Assembly (NCBI GenBank): GCA_944381155.1
Contig: CALWKA010000004.1
Coordinates: forward strand, 1-64,000
Source of the DNA: an uncultured Clostridia bacterium
Lineage (GTDB): Bacteria > Bacillota > Clostridia > Christensenellales > UBA1242
DNA: 64,000 nucleotides
Direction: 5' to 3'
The notes below the pieces were generated by a model. The model worked only from the letters and a program-made list of their open reading frames with translations, had not been told where the DNA came from and searched no databases. The position numbers were made by a program, and so were the translations under genes. How positions within the stretch are numbered: position 1 is the stretch's first letter; each line of letters starts with the position of its first letter. Below are positions 21,101-30,246 of this stretch, piece after piece.

Positions 21101-23101
21101 TTGTCTAACTCGAACTTTATTCACATATTGTGTCCCCTGCATATATCCTACTAGCACATATTCGTTGCCCATCGCATCTACGAAAATCATTCCGTCAATG
21201 ACATCAATATCATACACTCCGCCCTCTTCTGCATCAACTCTAGGAGTGACGAATACGCACGCATCATAACTTCCATTAGTAATATTTACAACATCACTAA
21301 AATCTAGCGCTTCATATACAGTTTGATAAACTTGATTTTCATCTCGTTCGTATTCCACCTTTAAATTGTGAGTTTGATCTTCATCCACAAATTCAAAAGC
21401 GAGTTCTACCGGGTTGACTGTCACACCCGTGGAAGCAAAGTATGCTCCGCCATTATTGTTCACCACGAGTATTCCCAAAACTAAACTCTGAGTATCTGTC
21501 AAATTCGGAATGTTTTTAGCAATGATATTCCAAGACTTTGTCTCTCCACTTCCAATTGCACTTGCTGAATAATTAAAATCATTAGCTTTTGTGTATGATG
21601 CTGTCTGTGTGTCATAAATATAAAATTCTAGATAACTACCGCTCTTAACTGCTTGTATGCTATATGATTCGTCTGCCGAACCGACCAGGAAAGCCACACC
21701 TGTAGTACAATAGAATGTTAAGGGTTCGCCCTCAATTTCGCATGTGATAGCATTAATCATAGTCTTATTGTCGTATTTAATATTACTGAAATTACATTCA
21801 AATTCAAAAAATCTAGTTATTCCATTTGTTAAAGTTATGCTATTATCACTAATATTAAAGTTATATGTGCCATCAAACTTTTGTTCATCAGTATCGAATC
21901 CGTCTATAGTCGCTGAATCTTGATTGAATCTGATCGTGCGAGAGCCGTCATCTGAAGTGAATACAATATCTTCCTGTATCCAATTATCAGATTCGTTCAA
22001 ACCAAAATCTACTTCATTAAAACGAATTGTCGTAGATTGCCCGTCTTTTATCATATACAATTCAAGGTCGTTGTCATTTGCACCTTGCACGCCAGATTCG
22101 CCAGAGAGCGTGATATAGTTGTTGTCCGAATATAGATTGAGTCCCACACCCGCTGAATTCATTCCAACATTTGATATCTCTGAATTGACAACATCTAAAA
22201 TTAGTGTGGTGTTCACCATTTTCGACACGCGTTCAAAATATGAATCTGTCTGGGCAGATTCGCTATTCAAATAATCTATGCGCGCTTGATATGTAGGGAA
22301 AACTGCGATCTTAAATTCATAACTGTCCGCAATTTCAGACGAAAAAGTATATATCTGCCTATCATTATCATAGTTGATAAACGGCAAACTTGAATATGTA
22401 TCCTGATTGACAGGAATATAGTCAGATTCATTTGGATCATAATAATATAGTTCCACAATCTTGCCCTCTTCCCTGCTGATAGGGTCAAGCGAATGGAGCG
22501 GTTTTGAATCAAATACGAAATCTAGTGATACATCAATGCCGATCGTAAATTCCTGCTCGCCATCGTATGCGTCAGAATCATCGTAGTCTAGATATACATT
22601 TGAAATTTCTCTATCAATCCAAATTGTCAAGTTGTTGTCAGACTGAATCTGATCGCGTGCGTCACGCGCCTGCAAAATTACTTGCCCATAGTTTTCTTGA
22701 GAAAAATCAGATTCGCTCACTGGCTTGATTGTATAATAAACATATTCATTACATTCAATGCTATAACGATTGTTTTGAGATTGCAGTGGCTCACCTTTTT
22801 CATTGCACAAAGTGATCAAATCTGCGCCAATGTTATCCACAAAATAAATATAACAATCTTTTTGATTGACTTCATATTCTTGATTATCTGAAAAACCATT
22901 CAAGACGAATGAATAAATCTTTTCCGAATCTTGCTCGCGATAAACGATAGTTTGTTCATTGTCTACGAATGTCAATCTGTCTGGACGGACTTCTGGCGTT
23001 TTAAATTTACCCATCAGCGCCATAACGCCAAAAACAGCACCCACGAAAACTAGGACGCTGGCGACGACTATTCCGATTACACTAAAAATTTTTTTTGTCA
23101 T
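12185..23101 (-). CDS. giant membrane-anchored extracellular protein (3638 residues)
   Basis: One uninterrupted 10.9-kb frame. MTKK is followed by a single hydrophobic span (about residues 5-29) without a cleavage site, so the N-terminus is a signal anchor and the remaining ~3600 residues lie outside. The outer part is beta-strand-rich, looks rich in Asn, Ser, Asp, Tyr and Thr and poor in Cys, and has no C-terminal LPXTG, GW, SLH or choline-binding repeats. Near residues 1040-1095 the pattern YSSNSPSIVDFD...KKIGKAVATVS matches the end of a Big_2-type bacterial Ig-like domain. The rest looks like many diverged beta-sandwich modules, including late Y-D-x-G-S stretches. AGGTAGGGG precedes the ATG. 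Likely an adhesin or surface stalk; no enzymatic motif was seen. Confidence 0.85.
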   Translation of the reverse strand: MTKKIFSVIGIVVASVLVFVGAVFGVMALMGKFKTPEVRPDRLTFVDNEQTIVYREQDSEKIYSFVLNGFSDNQEYEVNQKDCYIYFVDNIGADLITLCNEKGEPLQSQNNRYSIECNEYVYYTIKPVSESDFSQENYGQVILQARDARDQIQSDNNLTIWIDREISNVYLDYDDSDAYDGEQEFTIGIDVSLDFVFDSKPLHSLDPISREEGKIVELYYYDPNESDYIPVNQDTYSSLPFINYDNDRQIYTFSSEIADSYEFKIAVFPTYQARIDYLNSESAQTDSYFERVSKMVNTTLILDVVNSEISNVGMNSAGVGLNLYSDNNYITLSGESGVQGANDNDLELYMIKDGQSTTIRFNEVDFGLNESDNWIQEDIVFTSDDGSRTIRFNQDSATIDGFDTDEQKFDGTYNFNISDNSITLTNGITRFFEFECNFSNIKYDNKTMINAITCEIEGEPLTFYCTTGVAFLVGSADESYSIQAVKSGSYLEFYIYDTQTASYTKANDFNYSASAIGSGETKSWNIIAKNIPNLTDTQSLVLGILVVNNNGGAYFASTGVTVNPVELAFEFVDEDQTHNLKVEYERDENQVYQTVYEALDFSDVVNITNGSYDACVFVTPRVDAEEGGVYDIDVIDGMIFVDAMGNEYVLVGYMQGTQYVNKVRVRQGAKNSGTPIYMLQLRNEYNQTTDEYIQSVLENESNNIVLRYSIQMTEVEGEVNRRYLNVTIDDEGLNATLTDGSANISNVAVVNNELVVTIGNEDYICTFESVSKNNGDVCLANRYEDVEEIADVVNSYITDARRVTINVDYALITDEISFNYNPGSENGDNDPEGDQFISISDGDVYVVENTAEHLLIISSNVPNMLKNIFNAGGFDIENVHINMYNSSDTLVSENSNALDVQGLDFSADSLILRYNSNSALSNRDSYLKIVLEYNDLQIITDSKIYIESTMATNIQFKYKIDDTDQVRTISLAQTPDDAKSSSFYIEVEISYSTQDGGYVYTYFIVDENIRKEILATELSDKLFNSSSSGAIEEGFQVLPAITGIEKNISYSSNSPSIVDFDEENNNLIIKKIGKAVATVSCDDIIRYFAISVVSKQYNEESAFTLTDITRLGTGETEELSVNLSDYITYTYNDSGTNIDLITNSQFVSLENVDVVQFGGNSELEVVENEGNIYIMEPDYNITGDGSITDEYIVLKIENVDNSWKFTRVNYLYAVLVISFDINVKTNETISFELTFTSSIEINFNSDWEKFYAGTTVLLYEEYSDTETSKNNPVFGIKNSTDEGSITCQVDINNSQSPTNINYTFSEVGTYRFSFLYNDSELASYTITVLPNVIAQIVASEFEGGETYDYSEFVSLKSFKTGVVYGLSGVGIYPQTDTYLVDYTDYTNLDLTLQSGTIISLDENKFSIGWIENIGESLTENIRISYSYQVNNADRSIDLLETQVTLKNAYEISRGTEDTGIPNYVDNIYNIMSNIRYNSFINIADNTQFKLISLQTDIEGVEFNTNENTFKLITNLEQIYDNVVLIFTFEDEGSGKKLIYSTASDTQFSVRLLPLAPDEENNVEAYSGNSSNAFDLLNKLYNVKDLLNDLEDNTIITSILVTGVSDDSIFADTAFLGSGYMNGENNGAYAVINEIDGNSATITITYTITYNDGKSYEFKRDLQIKNRQYLTITTPFKDDTLTGTTTSFVFVGDDPAQDAENLLGTRQNENIYQITIQKIGLIDYYFEPVNIGQTINFRYDEIQSVGRVSIFNSADRSVATDADFTIELVARQNNANTSNYYNNNQIVINNDDKSVIFNQHSSFGSNTYGYFIFKLTSNSGAVAYYFVYLYNQTNTAYNNVDYTNVYTLNSGENFDTNDENQFLNANTLLGVTIDQDFFNDHFDASINYSSVDFYLLDAEMLDGDYFGMISVLSETADNETDKANFGYGRYSKIDDKFIPAISNYTHLKIGMIFNSGTVKFYIGTIEAYVLPAYKESVNTDSGISEKINGIETGEYTKTLTTDMSKFDIPFVGVTPRSNVTDDQRDIGGSWTAEIEAGEGKFVYESNSISLNGKTIVSIINNTTINLESYVNYEDLEFVVRYIFSYGENQFVLKVHYTYEQIGINTNPQTVTVGNFVSSGASGGDSYFNNRLDLSTIVGNYKKKIIIAQDGTDKAEIDLSNTQLTTKDIITFTNGCDMRYVYENGNHYLEFEQTTSDYVGQFEIIFNDVFDENNSRYSKTITANVLSGLYYSQPQSGSGYSEDNPQLSDLIVDNQYHSSIGSQITINSSSNAEVTRYYFGGLNIYTNVASSLEITFSDNSYVTNLLDSGKLNISTQGTINFTHTAQDKVLTLNINVLSGGDYYQRGGAPVTINYYVNVQRSYAGLVASYYTVGATHENVVSGYSISDIRTQLFNDISDPAAYDVGDAKVNKDNIINQKRIALIDLENNSTLSYSAADMGFTTPDNPNYITFTASEGASMPATGNSLNFSTVSTNTLSNLYLANSAGVANVVYAYQIMSSTEYRDRLDYQLDTNGEDDINENEYVSLLIEDKVEGTPLVYGETTTDNGQTVMLGNHIATLSDGNNSAFYITSINITIDDSTVRDYDIYKSDRVESSNYPDDIVYIISGINGANMTLTIRLGAGRQLYVGLQRNNGSLFDEMTITLTLFGDSGNLITRYEGGGFSSRNLEIKFFNYSLESEFDTNYDSIYAGNYIDLSQKIAITSNAKNASISLSNATLVTGNSEGASSYMISGNRHYIQNTNNNIFDYGENASSNLIMTKAVGVNINVNLIFNVAVGGYFIGYIQYNFTLRPNFEFRVNGSPISSGYDDFYTNYIFLTSEKLNSGDFPYSEDLSRFETRNTIIPYNAENYNTDLMLELYSADGSNRKITDTNNVSITESSSWGTGYFTIDGLNLTFKKDLSGLIILRLNINLRENGVYTIYWNINVLGFVTLQYRSATGENGILTHTSGEAFASGESVDIIYSSSGDGTGIIMSDTNGTLLETPSIANNFAMGEITVDYVVVPFTETIDADQLFNAGSAYSVTLANDVINAILTANIASLTLPSVAQSSGPNYDYYNVIYRLSFTYLGQTTDNYYVTYKVYNSASVNVNSDFTIVDVDNDLSGEYLLDLFYYEERYESTSGDDEVILRLNEDKEIVAYLNGNGPYERDGNSTTNYKNGMTITSNNYVYTITLPGGTSFTANRSTTTYNAEFDVTGSIINGSVFSSEYSNIDNFYTFINSVESVRLSDMTGFTSTDYSEIYYQLIYIGDGGFGIDLSDPKINSGLGSDYPNSKLFNNELIADLDVMASGNPIVHIEKYDADTNLGFKLTTTEAIVPKGQFRVRDIFLPTQCDSTSYLDYIVVGAGTPNSNWANNANSVDELGDSVGAIDVNGKKYNLQQLTFTGGSSDLLYNLTTDKYYAITSSPIVTVDYGTNIQSYFFQVNYTHNSDPAVLDLIGKFATYQNVGGAFTKIPYTGSGSDVLGSIQEVEAEGKSYSDENSLAITVTKETLRKYKRDNPTKTALTLNYNVKYKGVDLTFRVDFQLPEYPYVETTLTADGEIPVNILGDYLNVYDSDGVLVALTDDNKEIISSIVENNTNYISEIKSNNNVYTGEIVLNRAEVEQYFADYPSENHLEIVLTLTTGNAFGTQHELQFSIIVNRSV

Positions 23102-23696
23102 TTTCCCCTACCTAAATACTTTTTCTTTGGATAACTGATGTAAAGTTGTGAAAATTTCACTCACTTCAATCTTATTATCTACAAATTCCTACAAAATAAT
23201 TATATATTTTTAAATCAATGCTGTCAAATGAAACAAAATAAATTATTATTTATTTCTAAACATAAATTTTTGCATAAACATTCAAAATAATATAATGCAA
23301 ACAAATACTAAACTAATTTGAATCTTTTATAATATCAAATCATTAACGCGCCAAAAATATAAACTAACAAAATTATAAATCAAAAAAATTTTAAATTAAA
23401 AACCCGAGCCACCTAAAAATTTTTACACTTAAAAACATTTTTACTTCATTATTATCGCAAACAAAATAAGTTTATGTTTTGTTCATTCAAATTTATCCAT
23501 CCATAATAAATGATGCCTTCACACAGATTGATAAAAAAAGGAAGACTATTTTTTAGTTTCCCATTTTAAAATAAAAAATTAAAAAAATATGTTTATTAAA
23601 AAAGACAATGAAAACATTATAAAAATATTATCCTTCATTCAAAAAAATTAAAAAATTTATAAAAATTAATAAAAAACTCGAAAAAACTTTAATTTT
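23102..23696. other. AT-rich spacer, rsmA terminator and giant-gene 5' region
   Basis: This 595-bp region separates rsmA from the giant gene. It holds a 13-bp palindrome GTGAAATTTTCAC (about 23144-23156) 45 bp before the giant gene, a possible operator. The rsmA terminator lies at 23533-23561. I found no convincing -35/-10 pair for the giant gene and no coding sequence. Confidence 0.5.
23533..23561 (-). terminator. probable rsmA terminator
   Basis: Minus-strand RNA: GGAAACTA pairs with TAGT(C)TTCC, with one bulged C, followed by seven T. It lies about 135 bp after the rsmA stop, so the transcript would have a long 3' untranslated end. Confidence 0.55.
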
Positions 23697-24548
23697 TTAG
23701 TGATTTTTATCAATTTTTTCCAAAATATTGAAAATTTTTATGAAATTGTCCACGCCAATTTGTTCAGGTCGCACCATTTGAGAATACCCTAATTCATCCA
23801 AAATTGAATAAATTATTTCTTTTGAATATTCAGTTTTCAAATTGTTAACAAATGTTTTTCTTCGCATCGAAAATGCAAGGTGAACAAATTTTTTGAAGCC
23901 TTCAAAATTTTTAATATTATATCTATTATGCGGACGGAGTTTGCATAGCGCACTATCCACTTTTGGTTGCGGAGTGAAGCACTCTTTTTTCACTATGCGC
24001 GGAATTGATACATCAAAAATCGACTGCAATATCACGCTAGTAATTCCATAATCTTTGCTGTCACATTTGCTAGCGAATCTAACCGCCACTTCTTTTTGGA
24101 CAAGCAACAAAATGCTATCGAATTTTTCAATATGATCCAATAGTTTAAACACTATCGGAGTCGTGATATAGTATGGAATATTCGCCACTATCTTTGCCTT
24201 GCCTTCAAATAGATTGTCAATATCACACTCCATAAAGTCTGAAAAATGAAATTCAATATTTTTGCGTTCACCTGCCAAATCGTTTAATGTTGGAATTAGC
24301 GACTTGTCTACTTCAAATGAGATAACCTTTTTTGCCACTATAGACAATTGCCTTGTTAAGCTCCCCGCGCCCGCACCAATCTCTATGACTAAATCATCTT
24401 TTGTCACTTCACCGTCTGAAACAATTGCTTTCAACAAATTGGTATCAAAAAGAAAATTTTGACCTAAACTTTTTTTGAAATTGAAGTTAGAATCGTCAAT
24501 TTTTTGTATTTTTTTCACTTTTTTCTCTGTTTTTTCGATATTTTTCAA
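23697..24548 (-). CDS. rsmA: 16S rRNA dimethyladenosine transferase RsmA (KsgA)
   Basis: A 283-residue SAM-dependent methyltransferase that dimethylates two adjacent adenines at the 3' end of 16S rRNA during 30S maturation. SLGQNFLFD (27-35) is the family signature. Motif I is EIGAGAGSLT (56-65), the acidic Glu after strand 2 is in ISFEVDKSL, and the catalytic NIPYYIT motif is at 123-129. The start is a TTG: AGGAG lies seven bases before it and no ATG follows within the conserved part. The N-terminal extension of about 20 residues is very Lys-rich. It is transcribed divergently from the valS side. Confidence 0.96.
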   Translation of the reverse strand: MKNIEKTEKKVKKIQKIDDSNFNFKKSLGQNFLFDTNLLKAIVSDGEVTKDDLVIEIGAGAGSLTRQLSIVAKKVISFEVDKSLIPTLNDLAGERKNIEFHFSDFMECDIDNLFEGKAKIVANIPYYITTPIVFKLLDHIEKFDSILLLVQKEVAVRFASKCDSKDYGITSVILQSIFDVSIPRIVKKECFTPQPKVDSALCKLRPHNRYNIKNFEGFKKFVHLAFSMRRKTFVNNLKTEYSKEIIYSILDELGYSQMVRPEQIGVDNFIKIFNILEKIDKNH

Positions 24549-24576
24549 CTTTTTTCTCCTATTTTTTGTTTTTTTA

Positions 24577-24658
24577 TTGACTTTAACTACATTTTATGCT
24601 ATCATAATAATATACAAAAGAAGTTCAAATGACAAGGCTGGCGTTTGCCAGTTTTTTT
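24577..24658 (+). ncRNA. candidate short transcript between rsmA and valS
   Basis: Plus strand: TTGACT (24577-24582), a 17-bp spacer, TATCAT (24600-24605), then after only about 32 bp a terminator hairpin CTGGC/GCCAG (24638-24651) with seven T. The predicted RNA is about 45 nt. The same seven bases serve on the other strand as a -10 (TATGAT, with TTGAAC 16 bp away at 24628-24623) for rsmA, making a face-to-face promoter pair. A 20-codon frame starting ATGACAAGG at 24629 has no ribosome-binding site. It may be a small RNA or an attenuator remnant. Confidence 0.45.
24638..24658 (+). terminator. intrinsic terminator, plus strand
   Basis: CTGGC-GTTT-GCCAG followed by TTTTTTT. No plus-strand gene ends upstream, since rsmA is on the other strand. 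It therefore either ends the short transcript described at 24577 or stops antisense transcription leaving rsmA. Confidence 0.85.
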
Positions 24659-24889
24659 TATTCAAATGCTTTTTATCATAACTTTATAAAAATATATATT
24701 GATTAATCTTGATATTGTAATATTTAGTTTTTTAATAAAAAATATAATAAAAAATATGAATATATATTGATCTTGTATACGACCATTATTGAAATTTAGT
24801 TGTAAAAAAAATTGATTTTTACTATGTTTTATTCTATCATAATCGTTGCTCATTGTCAAATATTGATATCATCTTATACTTTCAAATAG

Positions 24890-24918
24890 TTGACAAAAAA
24901 TTTGAAATATGCTAGCAT
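24890..24918 (+). promoter_or_regulatory. promoter of valS
   Basis: TTGACA (24890-24895), a 17-bp spacer and TAGCAT (24913-24918). Transcription would start near 24925, at the beginning of the T-box leader. Confidence 0.8.
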
Positions 24919-24924
24919 CACTAT

Positions 24925-25245
24925 GAGAAACGCTATATAAGTTTGAGGAGTAGCTAACAAACGCCTTTCAGAGAGAATTGCATTTGCTGGAAGCAATTTA
25001 GGAAAGTTATTAGCGAAGGTAGCAAACGAGTTCAGACGAAGAAGAATAGTAGATCGTCTGCGTAGTTGAAAAGATACGTCAGTTTGAAATGAGAAGTGCA
25101 TACAAATTAAAATCATATTAAATATTTTGCTTTAAAATAAGTTTACATTATACGGCTTTTAATCATAATTAAATATCTATATGCACTTGAAGTAAGGTGG
25201 TACCACGATAAATTCGTCCTTGCATTTTGCAAGATTTTTTTATTT
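24925..25245 (+). promoter_or_regulatory. T-box leader (tRNA-Val-sensing riboswitch)
   Basis: All main T-box parts are visible. Stem I has AGAGAG (24970-24975), the distal loop GCTGGAAGC and the specifier region GAAGGTAGC, in which GTA (25019-25021) is a valine codon. The T-box core GGTGGTACCACG is at 25196-25207; its TGGT pairs with the ACCA end of uncharged tRNA-Val. The competing terminator CTTGC/GCAAG with a T-run lies at 25219-25240. Uncharged tRNA-Val would stabilise the antiterminator and switch on valS. The span to the valS start is 334 nt. Confidence 0.92.
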
Positions 25246-25258
25246 TTAAGGAGATTTT

Positions 25259-27886
25259 ATGTTAGACAAAACTTACGAACCTCAAAACAAAGAAAATAAA
25301 ATTTACAAAAAATGGGAAGAAAATCATTGTTTCAAACCTTTTTCAGATTTTTCAAAAGATTCAAGCAAAGAAAATTTTTCAATCATTATGCCCCCACCAA
25401 ACATCACAGGTCAACTCCACATTGGGCACGCGCTCAACAACACCACGCAAGATTTTTTGATTAGATTTAAGCGTATGAAAGGATTCAACACCCTTTGGAT
25501 CCCAGGCACTGATCACGCTTCAATCGCTACCGAAGTAAAAATAATTGAAGCCTTGAAAAAAGAAGGACTTTCAAAAGAAAAATTGGGTAGAGATGAATTT
25601 TTGAAACGCGCTTGGGAATGGAATGATAAATTTGGTGGACGCATAAAATTGCAGTTGAAGACATTGGGTTGCAGTTGCGACTGGGACAGATGTGCATTTA
25701 CTATGGATGAAAAAAGGCAAAAATCTGTTTTGTATGTTTTCAAAAAATTGTACGACGAAGGACTGATTTATCGCGGAGAAAAATTGATCAACTGGTGCCC
25801 TACTTGCAAAACCGCTCTATCCGATGCAGAAGTTGAACATATTGATGAAAATTCTAGCTTGTGGTATATCAGATATCCGTATGCTGACAATAGCGGTTAT
25901 TTGGTCGTTGCCACCACCCGTCCTGAAACGATTTTTGGCGATGTTTGCGTCGCTGTCAATCCGAATGACGATAGGTACAAAGACAAGATTGGAAAAGAAG
26001 TCATCCTTCCTATTATTAACAAAAAAATTCGCGTCATTTCAGACGACTATGTGGAAAAAGATTTTGGTACAGGCGTTGTGAAAATCACTCCTGCGCACGA
26101 TTTTAACGATTATGAAGTGGGCAAGCGCCACGGCTTTGATCCGATTAAAATTATGAATTTGGATGGCACAATGAATGAAAATTGTGGAAAATATGCCAAT
26201 TTAGATAGATATGCTTGTAGAAAGCAATTGGTTGAAGATTTAAAAGCTGTTGGCTTAATCGAAAAAATTGAACCGTACAATCTCCCAAAAGCCACTTGTT
26301 ATAGATGCCATAATGCGGTTGAACCTATGATGAGCAAACAATGGTTTATGAATATGCAAGATATGGCAAAATCTGGCTTGGAAGCAATTGACAATGACGA
26401 ACTTGAAATCGTGCCAAACAGAGTGCAAAAAATATATAGAAATTGGCTTGAAAATATCAAAGATTGGTGCATCTCGCGTCAATTGTGGTGGGGACACAGA
26501 ATCCCCGCATACTATTGCAAAGATTGTGGCAACACTATGGTAGAAATAAATACTCCGCTAGTTTGCAACAAATGTGGTGGCAAAAATATTGAGCAAGATC
26601 CGGATGTGTTGGATACCTGGTTCAGTTCTGCCCTGTGGCCATTCTCCACAATGGGATATCCAGATGAAACTGACGATTTGAAAACTTTCTTCCCTACTTC
26701 AATTTTGGTGACTGCTCAAGATATTATATTCTTCTGGGTTGCTCGTATGGTGATGTTGTCAAAAAAGATTATGGGCAAGACGCCATTTAGCAAAGTGTTA
26801 ATCAATGGAATTGTCCGTGATGACGAAGGCAAGAAAATGAGCAAGTCTTCAAACAATGGCGTGGATCCTATAGAGATTATTGAAAAATACGGTGCAGATT
26901 CTTTGCGACTATCGCTAATGTTTGGTAATGGCACGGGCAACGATTTCAGATTCAGTGAAGAAAAAATATTGGAGGACAGAAAATTCATCAACAAAGTATT
27001 CAATTCTGGCAAATTCTTGGAATTAGTTTTGAGTCAAACGACAGAGTCAAAATTAGACACTTCTAAATTGAACATTTTTGACAAATGGATATATTCAAAA
27101 TTGTATGAAACAATCGATGAGATAAATAAACTTGTCGACAATTTGGATGTATGTCAAGCGGTGAATAAAATGTACTCGTTCGTATGGGACGAATTCTGCA
27201 ATTATTATCTCGAATTTTCAAAACCTTATGTGTATAGCGAAGATCTAAAAATTCGTAGCAGTGCGTGTGCAATTTTGAAAGATGTTTATTTGAATATTTT
27301 AAAATTGTTGCACCCTATCATCCCTTTCATTACCGAAGATATATATTCGAATTTTACAAATGAATTGTTGATCAATCAAAGCTATGCTTCTTCTATTGGA
27401 TATTTCAAAAAAGAAAGCGAAGATGTAGAAAAAATTATTTCACTAATTCAAAAAATAAGAGAAACAAGATTAAGTTTCAATGTCACTCCTTCAAAAAGAA
27501 TTACGCTAGTTGTAGACAAAAATAATATTTCAGAAAATAGTTTGAATATTATAAACGAGGCAAAATTAGTTTTATCAAAAATGACCAATATCGAAAAGAT
27601 TGATATTTCAGAAAATATTGATAATGACGACATAAAATTTGTAAGCGAATTGGGAGAATTTTATTTCTACAAAAATGAAATTGTTGACACAGAAAAAGAA
27701 CGCGAAAAAATTAATAAAGATATTGAAAAAATCAATTCCGAATTGAAGATTTTGGAAACTAGAATTCTCAATCCAAATTTTGTATCGCGTGCTCCTAAAG
27801 CTCTAGTAGAAAAAGAAAAGTCAAGATATGATTATTTATTGAATAGCAAAAATTCATTATTGGAAAAATTAAAAAATTTAAAATAA
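25259..27886 (+). CDS. valS: Valyl-tRNA synthetase
   Basis: An 875-residue class I aminoacyl-tRNA synthetase that charges tRNA-Val. The nucleotide-binding motifs are HIGH (54-57, in GQLHIGHALN) and KMSKS (526-530, in GKKMSKSSNNGVDP). The editing domain with VVATTRPETIFGDV is intact, as is the C-terminal coiled coil typical of ValRS (about 800-875, KINKDIEKINSELKILETR). Cys pairs in CPTC and CKDC...CNKCGG suggest zinc-binding insertions. AAGGAG lies seven bases before the ATG. The gene is under T-box control and ends in a clean terminator; no folC follows, unlike in many Bacilli. Confidence 0.98.
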   Translation: MLDKTYEPQNKENKIYKKWEENHCFKPFSDFSKDSSKENFSIIMPPPNITGQLHIGHALNNTTQDFLIRFKRMKGFNTLWIPGTDHASIATEVKIIEALKKEGLSKEKLGRDEFLKRAWEWNDKFGGRIKLQLKTLGCSCDWDRCAFTMDEKRQKSVLYVFKKLYDEGLIYRGEKLINWCPTCKTALSDAEVEHIDENSSLWYIRYPYADNSGYLVVATTRPETIFGDVCVAVNPNDDRYKDKIGKEVILPIINKKIRVISDDYVEKDFGTGVVKITPAHDFNDYEVGKRHGFDPIKIMNLDGTMNENCGKYANLDRYACRKQLVEDLKAVGLIEKIEPYNLPKATCYRCHNAVEPMMSKQWFMNMQDMAKSGLEAIDNDELEIVPNRVQKIYRNWLENIKDWCISRQLWWGHRIPAYYCKDCGNTMVEINTPLVCNKCGGKNIEQDPDVLDTWFSSALWPFSTMGYPDETDDLKTFFPTSILVTAQDIIFFWVARMVMLSKKIMGKTPFSKVLINGIVRDDEGKKMSKSSNNGVDPIEIIEKYGADSLRLSLMFGNGTGNDFRFSEEKILEDRKFINKVFNSGKFLELVLSQTTESKLDTSKLNIFDKWIYSKLYETIDEINKLVDNLDVCQAVNKMYSFVWDEFCNYYLEFSKPYVYSEDLKIRSSACAILKDVYLNILKLLHPIIPFITEDIYSNFTNELLINQSYASSIGYFKKESEDVEKIISLIQKIRETRLSFNVTPSKRITLVVDKNNISENSLNIINEAKLVLSKMTNIEKIDISENIDNDDIKFVSELGEFYFYKNEIVDTEKEREKINKDIEKINSELKILETRILNPNFVSRAPKALVEKEKSRYDYLLNSKNSLLEKLKNLK

Positions 27887-27901
27887 TTTTAAAATTTATC
27901 A

Positions 27902-27931
27902 AAAAAATGTGCAAAATTTGCACATTTTTTT
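27902..27931 (+). terminator. valS terminator
   Basis: ATGTGCAAA and TTTGCACAT, separated by a single A, form a strong hairpin flanked by A- and T-runs 16 bp after the valS stop. Because of the flanking runs it can also act on the minus strand for transcripts leaving groEL. Confidence 0.9.
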
Positions 27932-28269
27932 CATTTTTTTTGATATTTTTTATGTTTTTTATAATTTTTAATTTTTTTGTTTTTATTCCATTTTTCAATT
28001 TTTATTATAGTTTTAGTTTTTTATTTTTTGTATATTTTTATTTTAATTTGTTCTTGCATCTTTTTTATATTTTACTATTTTAATATTTTTATTTTTTTCA
28101 ATTTTTTATAATTTATTTTTTTAATTTTTTATAATCTTTATATTTATAATTTATTTTTTATTTTCTATAATTTTTTTTAATTTAATTTTTTTATTTCAAA
28201 ATTAATAAAACAATTAAAAAATTTGTAAATTTTATTTTTAATTTTTATTAGATAAGATCAAAATATTTT
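27932..28269. other. almost pure A/T spacer between convergent valS and groEL
   Basis: About 340 bp with roughly one G or C in ten bases and a plus strand strongly biased to T (runs of up to eight T). No gene, promoter or terminator of its own is seen. Confidence 0.6.
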
Positions 28270-30152
<1,883 letters not shown>

Positions 30153-30246
30153 TTTCCCTCCTCGTTCAATTATACGCGCCGATGTCAATATTTTTTCACA
30201 TAACTGACATTTTTCATAAAATTTATTTTTTCATAATAAAATAAGT

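Noticed and set aside
12185-23101. Plus-strand frames of 60-110 codons within the giant gene
   Set aside because: They lie opposite a single long coding frame and show no ribosome-binding sites or family motifs.
24662-24859. 65-codon minus-strand frame between rsmA and the valS leader
   Set aside because: Only Ile/Phe/Lys/Asn-rich low complexity with no ribosome-binding site.
30153-30246. CIRCE operator and consensus promoter for groESL
   Set aside because: No TTAGCACTC/GAGTGCTAA arms; TTGACA and TATAAT are only 8 bp apart.
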